A stretch of 14,128 bases of DNA from positions 1 to 14,128 of the forward strand of contig CATMNW010000027.1 of NCBI GenBank assembly GCA_950071875.1. The letters run 5' to 3'. Made by a program: the position numbers and the translations under genes. The DNA comes from an uncultured Erythrobacteraceae bacterium. Its GTDB lineage: Bacteria; Pseudomonadota; Alphaproteobacteria; Sphingomonadales; Sphingomonadaceae. Under the pieces are notes generated by a model that worked only from the letters and a program-made list of their open reading frames with translations, had not been told where the DNA came from and made no database searches. This document shows, in pieces, positions 13,266 to 14,128 of the stretch; positions within the stretch are counted from its first letter, which is position 1, and each line of letters starts with the position of its first letter.

Positions 13266-14128
13266 CTTCCGATCCCCGCCTTGTCGTTATTTCCAACCGC
13301 GTTGCGGTCCCCAAGGCACGCGGTGCCGCCGGAGCACAAGGGGGGCTGGCCGGCGCACTGCATGCTGCCCTGAAATCACGCAAGGGCCTGTGGTTCGGCT
13401 GGTCCGGGCAGGAAAGCGAAAGCGGGCGCACCGGGAATATCGATACGCAAACGAGCGACGGCGTGACGACCGCGACGATCGATCTGTCACAGCGCGATAT
13501 CGACGAATATTACAACGGATATGCGAACTCCACACTTTGGCCACTGTTCCACTATCGCCTCGATCTGGCCGAGTACGAACGGGAAACGGGCAAGGGCTAT
13601 GAACGCGTCAACGAACGCTTTGCCGACCAGGTCGCGCCGCTGATCGAGCCCGACGATGCGGTCTGGGTGCACGATTACCAGCTCATGCTCCTGCCTGCGA
13701 TGATACGGGAGGCTTACCCCGATGTGTCTATTGGTTTCTTCCTGCACATCCCCTTCCCTTCCTACGAGGTATTCCGTATTCTACCCTGGCGTAAGGAAAT
13801 TCTGGAAGGCATCCTGGGTGCCGATCAGATTGGCTTCCACACTTTCGGCTACATGCGGCACTTCCTGAGCGCGGTCTACCGGATTTGCGGGTTTGAGCAC
13901 CACTTCGGCATGCTGACTGTGGGGGACCGCCTGGTCAACGTCGATATGTTCCCTATGGGCATCGACTACGATAAATATGCCCACCCGGAACCCGCAAGCG
14001 AGGAGTCGGAAACCGCACAGAAAATCATTCAGCTCGCCAAGGAACAGAAACTCATCATTTCTATTGACCGGCTCGATTACTCCAAGGGCATCCCGCAGCG
14101 GGTACGAGCTTATGCCAACTTCCTGGAG
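13262..14128 (+). CDS. otsA: Trehalose-6-phosphate synthase (3' end outside window)
   Basis: The first 289 codons of a GT20 glycosyltransferase that makes trehalose-6-phosphate from UDP-glucose and glucose-6-phosphate; full family length is about 450-480. Conserved blocks in order are RLVVISNRVAVP, GGLAGAL, NGYANSTLWPLFHY, WVHDYQLMLLP, IGFFLHIPFPSYEVFR, IGFHTFGYMRHF and IDRLDYSKGIPQR (donor-phosphate Arg and Lys). The frame has no ATG, GTG or TTG near the true N-terminus. CTG at 13262 overlaps the GH15 stop as CTGA, has GGAG 9 bases upstream, and places RLVVISNR six residues from the start, as in E. coli OtsA. The only nearby alternatives are TTG 13178, adding 28 residues inside GH15, or an internal GTG that would delete the first strands. 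OtsB, GH15 and OtsA appear to form one coupled operon. Confidence 0.93.
   Translation, partial: MTSDPRLVVISNRVAVPKARGAAGAQGGLAGALHAALKSRKGLWFGWSGQESESGRTGNIDTQTSDGVTTATIDLSQRDIDEYYNGYANSTLWPLFHYRLDLAEYERETGKGYERVNERFADQVAPLIEPDDAVWVHDYQLMLLPAMIREAYPDVSIGFFLHIPFPSYEVFRILPWRKEILEGILGADQIGFHTFGYMRHFLSAVYRICGFEHHFGMLTVGDRLVNVDMFPMGIDYDKYAHPEPASEESETAQKIIQLAKEQKLIISIDRLDYSKGIPQRVRAYANFLE

Overview
The window looks like chromosomal DNA from a sphingomonad-type alphaproteobacterium, most likely Erythrobacteraceae (Erythrobacter/Altererythrobacter-like). This rests on high GC content, protein style and gene order, without a database search. No tRNA, rRNA, CRISPR array, insertion sequence or phage gene is visible. 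Coding density is high, and no gap between genes exceeds 133 bases.

Left arm (1-1866, minus strand): a tight housekeeping run nfuA (Fe-S carrier) - rutE-like nitroreductase - tsaB (tRNA t6A synthesis). At the very edge is the start of another gene whose GTG overlaps the tsaB stop, probably rimI. A 101-base divergent gap separates this run from a large secreted M16 metalloprotease (1968-4907, plus strand).

Middle (4908-7593, plus strand): a class II DAHP synthase (entry enzyme of the shikimate pathway) is preceded by a structured 126-base leader. The leader holds a 23-codon ORF with its own Shine-Dalgarno, three Trp and two Phe codons, ending 11 bases before the DAHP synthase start. This aromatic-rich leader peptide, with consecutive small hairpins around it, is the most interesting signal in the window and suggests translation-dependent control by aromatic amino acids. 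A membrane-bound PAS-GGDEF diguanylate cyclase follows.

Right arm (7727-14128, plus strand): egtB-egtD, overlapping by one base, encode the two core ergothioneine enzymes: the sulfoxide synthase and the histidine trimethylating enzyme. After a GC-rich hairpin comes a membrane-anchored retropepsin-like aspartic protease. Then a coupled trehalose cluster, otsB - GH15 glycoside hydrolase - otsA, runs off the right edge. In it, otsB and the GH15 gene overlap at the stop/start, and otsA appears to begin at a rare CTG codon overlapping the GH15 stop (CTGA) behind a good GGAG.

Taken together, the right arm is stress-protection metabolism (thiol antioxidant, compatible solute), and the rest is core metabolism and surface proteolysis. 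I see no defence system or horizontally acquired island. The novelty is regulatory (aroG leader) and architectural (hydrolase inside a trehalose synthesis operon, CTG start).
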